DNA from: Acanthosepion lycidas | Taxonomy: Eukaryota > Mollusca > Cephalopoda > Sepiida > Sepiidae | Assembly (NCBI GenBank): GCA_963932145.1 | Contig: OZ010590.1 | Location: 52,921,796 to 52,985,795, forward strand | DNA length: 64,000 bases | Direction: 5' to 3' | In this document: positions 59,628 through 64,000 of the stretch, in pieces | Layout: every line of letters begins with the position of its first letter | How positions within the stretch are numbered: the first letter of the stretch is position 1 | The notes under the pieces: model-generated | The model's database searches: none | What the model was told of the DNA's origin: nothing | The model's input: only the letters and a program-made list of their open reading frames with translations | Made by a program: the position numbers and the translations under genes

Positions 59628-59707
59628 TTATGCAGGAGATCCTATAAATATCTTTAAAGGTGGCATTTATAGTTTTGAGAAGTCATTATCATTTGAAAAT
59701 CTTTTTG
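59628..59707 (+). CDS. Candidate further exon of the RhoGEF-like gene (weak)
   Basis: After an acceptor ATTTTTCAG, the reading frame that completes the codon left by the 52973 exon (AA+T = Asn) is open for about 80 codons. It begins NYAGDPINIFKGG and contains SFEKSLSFENLF, a Ser/Glu/Lys-rich string with the look of real linker coding. The donor is uncertain: GGTTTAA at 59708 is poor, GTGGCA at 59660 would give a 32-nt exon, and CAGGTGCAT near 59750 adds a hydrophobic stretch that looks less like coding. Chance openness in an AT-rich intron is a real alternative. Confidence 0.3.
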
Positions 59708-61315
59708 GTTTAATTTGGTTATTTCAACCAATCCATTCTAGTCTTTTCAGGTGCATATTTCAGAACATTGTGGCTCTCTTTAGTCAGAAGAGAACTGGAA
59801 AACATTTCCTGCATGTAAATATGGAAACACCTGTGTTACACAGTTTCTGAGAATTGTATTATCTGTTGGACATGCTGCTGAAATTGAGTCAAGCTGGTCA
59901 GCAGCAATTGTTCCTTTATTTGCTCCTGTTTTGTTTTTCTCTCTCTCTCAAAAAGAAACTACTTTATTTTCTTATGTATTGTACTCCTGAACAAGGCCAT
60001 AGCAATAAATAAACCAAGATGCTGTACTTGCAGCAAAAATGATGAAAAAAGTAATAGTCTTGAACAACTCATAGAATAATAAAATTACTTGGTTGCTGTA
60101 ACATGAAAAGATTTGTGAACATACTGTAATCACCTATAGTGATAGTTCTTGTTTCATTCAAAAAGTTCTTTAGAAAGAGTGAGATAATGAGACATTGAAC
60201 AAGCGATACAGTTTCTTCATCCAACCAAGAAACCCATTTTGTCCAACTGTACAGAAAGTTGGACAAAATTTTTTTTTTCTGACTCCTGACTTCTTTCTGA
60301 TTCATTACACCTCTGCTGCTTCTGCTTTGCTTGTTGCTTTTTATGTTTTTGTGGTTAGAGCCATATAATCATGATGTATACTTAAATTGTCTGCAAATTA
60401 CATGCTTTGCTTTCATTAGACCACATGTAAAAGAGACATGTTCTTTGATCATGACCTTCTCTATTGATGTTGCGTTGTTGAATATATGGCTTTAATTTCA
60501 TAATGTGTTAGAATAACTTCTAAAAAAATGTAGAAAATATTTTATTTTGAATGATCTCTATTATCCTATTTTTAAGTTCTGCAAAGTACAAGAAGTCTAA
60601 TAAGTATGCAATATATAATTAGTTTTATCTAGTATTTTTTCATTTCTGTTGCTTATTTAGGAAAATAGGAATGAGCTACAAATGGTGATTCTAGCTGTTA
60701 AGTGATAGATCAGATATTACACAGAGAGGCTTCTTGAAGTAAAAAGATGTTATTTGGAGCCTTGTTAAGAACTTTTACTTTATTTTATCCATACTAATAG
60801 ATATAAAATGATTTTTAACTGCCTTATCACCTTCTCCTTAGTCTCATCCAATCTTAAATCTCCCTTTTAATGGCAATTTTAACTTTGGAAAAAGCCCAAA
60901 ATAATAAGGATTGAAATTTATTTTGCTGATTCTATTTTTTTTATTTTTTTTGCCGAGAACCTGCATAAACACAGTAATTTGCTAATAGTGAATTGTTTCA
61001 GGTATTTTAATACTGGATTAATACTTTTGATTTGTATGTTTTTCAAATCTTTTTATATAACTTCTTCAATAATAAACATTTCTTTTGTAGTATCTTAGTT
61101 GTGGCAAAACTTGAACATAAAGAATATATGAAAAATAAATGTTATTTTTTTTTCCTCCAACATAGTTATGTAAGTAGCCTTTGACATTGGGATTTATGAA
61201 AATAATAATTTTCATGAATGAAACATGTCTACAGTAATTTTTTATACTCATTTCAAAGTTGATAGAACTTCTGGGAAGAGAGGAAGTGATTTGCGAACAT
61301 CTTGCTATATAAATA

Positions 61316-61417
61316 TTAGGTTGGTGCAAAAATAATGACGTAATAATGTCGTTTTTTGAGGTATTTTTTAACGTCAAAAAACAACATTATTATGTCATTA
61401 TTTTTGCACCAACATAA
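61316..61417. mobile_element. MADE1-like palindromic MITE (102 bp), one mutated end
   Basis: Left end TTAGGTTGGTGCAAAA; right end reads CACCAACATAA, one change from the mirror image. The centre resembles the 15229 copy (GTATTTTTTAACGTC). TA flanks are present. Confidence 0.92.
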
Positions 61418-61966
61418 TACTTTATATTAATTTATTTTCTTTAGTTAAAACTGTGTTTGTGTAGTAACATTTTTGTTTCATTTCTTACTTTATATGTTTA
61501 AACTTTAATGCAGAAAATTTCAAGCAATTTTCATAAAATGATTTAATGAAACTTTATAAGAAGGTAAGCAAAAAAAAAAAACAAAAAAAAAACACGAGTC
61601 AGGCTTAATATAAGCATCTTATCACTATTTTAAATTTTTTTTTTTTTTTTTTTTTCCTGATATAATTGAATTCTAAGAAGTGTTCAGCCTCACCCACTTC
61701 CCAAAACTTGAGCAAATAACTAAACCTCAAATCTTTCTATGAAAGGACATCTTGGTCAGGCCAAAAGCTTTCAACCCACTGTGCCCCCCCCCTATATATT
61801 ATCAGAAGCAGCTGTTAAAAATGTACAATTATCAGTATTTGTTGTGGGGTAAAGTTTTATTGACTTTTGTAATAGCTTATGTAAAATAAATGTTTGTTTT
61901 TGTCCTGAGACTCGATTCACTTTTATCATTCAGTCTCTTCTGCGCAAGTTTTAAGCCTAAATAATT

Positions 61967-62043
61967 ATATATATATATATATATATATTATTGATTTGAC
62001 AGACATACAGATTGAAAATTTCTTATGCTTATCTATCTATCTA

Positions 62044-62093
<50 letters not shown>
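61967..62093. repeat. Cluster of (TA)n, (TATC)n and (TG)n
   Basis: (TA)n at 61967-61988, (CTAT)n near 62030, (TG)n and (TA)n at 62045-62093, ending at the ACTAGCAGTATAACCC repeat. Confidence 0.93.
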
Positions 62094-62096
<3 letters not shown>

Positions 62097-62610
62097 TAGC
62101 AGTATAACCCATCTTTGACCAGGTGTTTCATTACTAGGAATTTTTGCCATTCAATTGGAGCAGTTTAAGTTTAAAGTCAGCCCACTCAAAAATCAATATT
62201 AGTATCAACAATTTAAATGGGGGGCCGTTTTTGTGTTCTCAATCTTGCAAGGAAGGGGTCTCTTCCATGGACCGTCATAATAATAATATACAAAAATTTT
62301 AATTTACAATATTTTTGTATAATTCTAATAATTTTTTGTGTTAGATTTCAACTCTCTAAATTGATTGTACGCTGTTTTTTTTTTTTTTTTTTACAGACAT
62401 TAAATTTTGCCTTTGATTTTTGTGCAAAGTGTAAAAAAATCAGTTTTATCAATTTTTCGCTTTCAAGGTCATGATTTTTTCCAACTAATTTAAACTCAAA
62501 ACCAGCACTGAAGAATTATCTAAAAAAATATCATCGAAATAGTATCAAAACTGTGGAAATGCATAAACAACATCCAAATACACACACATCTTGAGAATTA
62601 TAGATATAGA

Positions 62611-62659
<49 letters not shown>

Positions 62660-62660
62660 C
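62094..62660. repeat. Related repeat starting ACTAGCAGTATAACCC
   Basis: ACTAGCAGTATAACCCATCT resembles the opening of 19654, and the end again runs into (CA)n at 62611-62656. The middle carries a 17-nt T run. Confidence 0.4.
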
Positions 62661-62782
62661 GTTTGCTTGCACTACAAAGTGCTCAATGTATCTATATAAA
62701 ACATAACAACAACCAAATCTGCAAGTTCACATGAAACTTTTAGTTCTGGATAACAGTAAAATATTTAAAAAAAAAAAAAGTA

Positions 62783-62789
<7 letters not shown>

Positions 62790-62841
<52 letters not shown>
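62790..62841. repeat. (CA)n(TA)n microsatellite
   Basis: Short (CA)n then about 50 bp of (TA)n. Confidence 0.95.
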
Positions 62842-62843
<2 letters not shown>

Positions 62844-62959
62844 ACATGGAACCTTAAAGTGGTCTGTTTTTATTTAAATTATTTGCTCTGGATTTACATT
62901 GAGCTCCCTGGATTTTATCCTCCTTAGGTTTACCCATATGGGTTACCTAGTTTTTCATA

Positions 62960-62963
<4 letters not shown>

Positions 62964-62991
<28 letters not shown>
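62964..62991. repeat. (TA)n microsatellite
   Basis: Pure (TA)n. Confidence 0.95.
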
Positions 62992-62994
<3 letters not shown>

Positions 62995-63599
62995 ATTTAT
63001 TTTGTGTATAAGACAAAATTTGAGGGAATATTGTCTTGGATATTTAGTTTAGATTTGAGATAATTTAGAAGAAAGGGAATAAATATTTTAGCCATTTAAG
63101 AATTTGAAGTCATGCTTGCATGTTAGTCATATTGAATTTGGTAAGATTTCTTAGTTTTATACAATATTCTTTACTTCATTATGAAATTGTTTTTAGGAAC
63201 AAATACTGAACCTTGGTGCAAACAGTGATTGGCTAAAAGCAAGAAAAGTTACTGCTAAGAAGCTTCTTTCACCTCTCCATTATTGTTAAATGTGGGTAGG
63301 ACACTAAAATTAATTTTCAAATGCTAATGATCTCTGATGGACAGTACTGTGGTTCAAGCAAGAGTCAATAACTTTGCTCATCCGACAAGCTAACTTAGAT
63401 CTAAGCATCTTTATTTGGCTGCAATTAGAACAGGATGCTTAAATGTGAACAAGTCACCATTTAGAACATTTTTTTTTCTCTACAAATGATAAACAATTAC
63501 AATCTACTTTTATTTAAACATGAGCAGATGAGCTAAGTTTTATAGGAAATATTATATTTCATTCTCTTTCATTCTTAGATACAAACTGCATCTTTTATT

Positions 63600-63720
63600 T
63601 ACACTATATTCGGACTATTGTCCTCACCTTTGTTGTTATTGCATTTTGGATGTTGTGCCCTCCGGCCTTCCTCAGGTGTATATTGATCTGGGTTACCTAC
63701 AGGGATCTCTGAAATGAGCC
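63600..63720 (-). repeat. Repeat segment shared with 47825
   Basis: The complement reads ACACCTGAGGAAGGCCGGAG, GGCACAACATCCAAAATGC. It lies directly left of the 63732 inverted repeat. Confidence 0.4.
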
Positions 63721-63731
63721 CTTTACTTAAT

Positions 63732-64000
63732 CTACACTGGTAGGTTGTTCTTGTTCCACTGATTATGTCTAGGGATATCATCTAGTTCTTACTTTTAGTA
63801 CTGCTCAGTTATTGCTTACCTCCTTTCCACTGAATACTAGTAGACATTGCCTGACTTGCAGATTGTGAATTCAATTCCTGGGTCAAGCAGTGTGTACTTG
63901 TACTCAGTGGAAATGGGTGAGCAATAACTGAGCAGTACTAAGTAAAGATAAGAACTAGACGAGATATGAACAGTGGAATGAGAACAGTCTACTCCAGTAG
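63732..64000. repeat. Large inverted repeat with about 100-bp arms, cut by the window end
   Basis: The left arm (63732-63832) contains TTAGTACTGCTCAGTTATTG; the right arm (63905-64000) contains GCAATAACTGAGCAGTACTA and continues to CTACTCCAGTAG at the edge. The 72-nt loop has a B-box-like GAATTCAATTCCTGGG. Arms are imperfect towards the outside. Confidence 0.85.

Larger units (their letters stand above)
53014..64000 (+). other. Downstream intronic region, open at the right edge
   Basis: Begins with donor GTAAGT. No well-supported exon follows within the window apart from the weak candidate at 59628. Contains a duplicated repeat near 55.4-55.8 kb, an antisense RTE-like LINE, a tRNA-like unit, many (AT)n tracts, a MITE and a large inverted repeat at the right end. 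Nothing recognisable was seen in 53020-55240, 57720-59210, 59760-61300 and 63000-63590. Confidence 0.6.

Noticed and set aside
63196-63290. Possible exon after TTGTTTTTAG reading EQILNLGANSDWLKARKVTA
   Set aside because: The open frame ends at TAA without a good donor, and its phase does not match the preceding exon.

Overview
This window looks like animal nuclear DNA: very A+T-rich, gene-poor, full of (AT)n and poly-T/poly-A tracts, and dominated by old transposable elements. Long introns, tRNA-derived and 5S-rRNA-derived SINEs, RTE/Jockey-like LINE tails and many mariner/Tc1/pogo relics fit a mollusc, most likely a cephalopod. That assignment is inference from repeat style. No bacterial-type gene organisation is present.

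One protein-coding gene can be supported. It runs on the + strand as small exons separated by 4-13 kb introns: 19499-19631, 27871-27944, 40807-40876, 45203-45264 and 52973-53013, with a weaker candidate sixth exon at 59628-59707. Acceptors and donors are present and phases join without a stop (out-phases 1, 0, 1, 0, 2). The first two exons encode an atypical C1 zinc finger followed by a Ser-rich, basophilic linker (RSSSVP, RHSLP). This resembles the region upstream of the DH-PH module in the AKAP13/ARHGEF28/ARHGEF2 family of Rho exchange factors. The DH-PH module itself is not in the window, so the family call is provisional. Bases 1-19498 are intron or 5' flank of this gene.

On the - strand at 18496-19150 lies an intronless coding-like segment with one frame break and a long poly(A) just after its stop. 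It is probably a processed retrocopy of a gene I do not recognise.

The rest is repeats. Five copies of a palindromic MITE (6519, 15229, 29407, 47328, 61316) carry mariner ends beginning TTAGGTTGGTGCAAAA, the same start as human Hsmar1/MADE1. There is an internally deleted mariner with both inverted repeats (51110-52010), a second mariner/Tc1-type element with both ends (39391-40233) inserted next to an older Tc1-like relic, a related inverted copy (49638-50060), further transposase relics at 26180, 30120 and 46860, and a short pogo-like element (32370-33084). LINE relics fall into at least two families. Four SINE copies have a 5S-rRNA-like head fused to a tRNA-like unit (20953, 37686, 44371, 48615), and several more copies lack the 5S head. 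There are three notable inverted repeats (42515, 52197, 63732) and a 27-bp pyrimidine-rich minisatellite just upstream of the 41-nt exon.

The most interesting features are the MADE1-like hairpins within one host transcription unit, the 5S-tRNA chimeric SINE, the long hairpins, the unidentified retrocopy, and the polypyrimidine minisatellite beside a very small exon.
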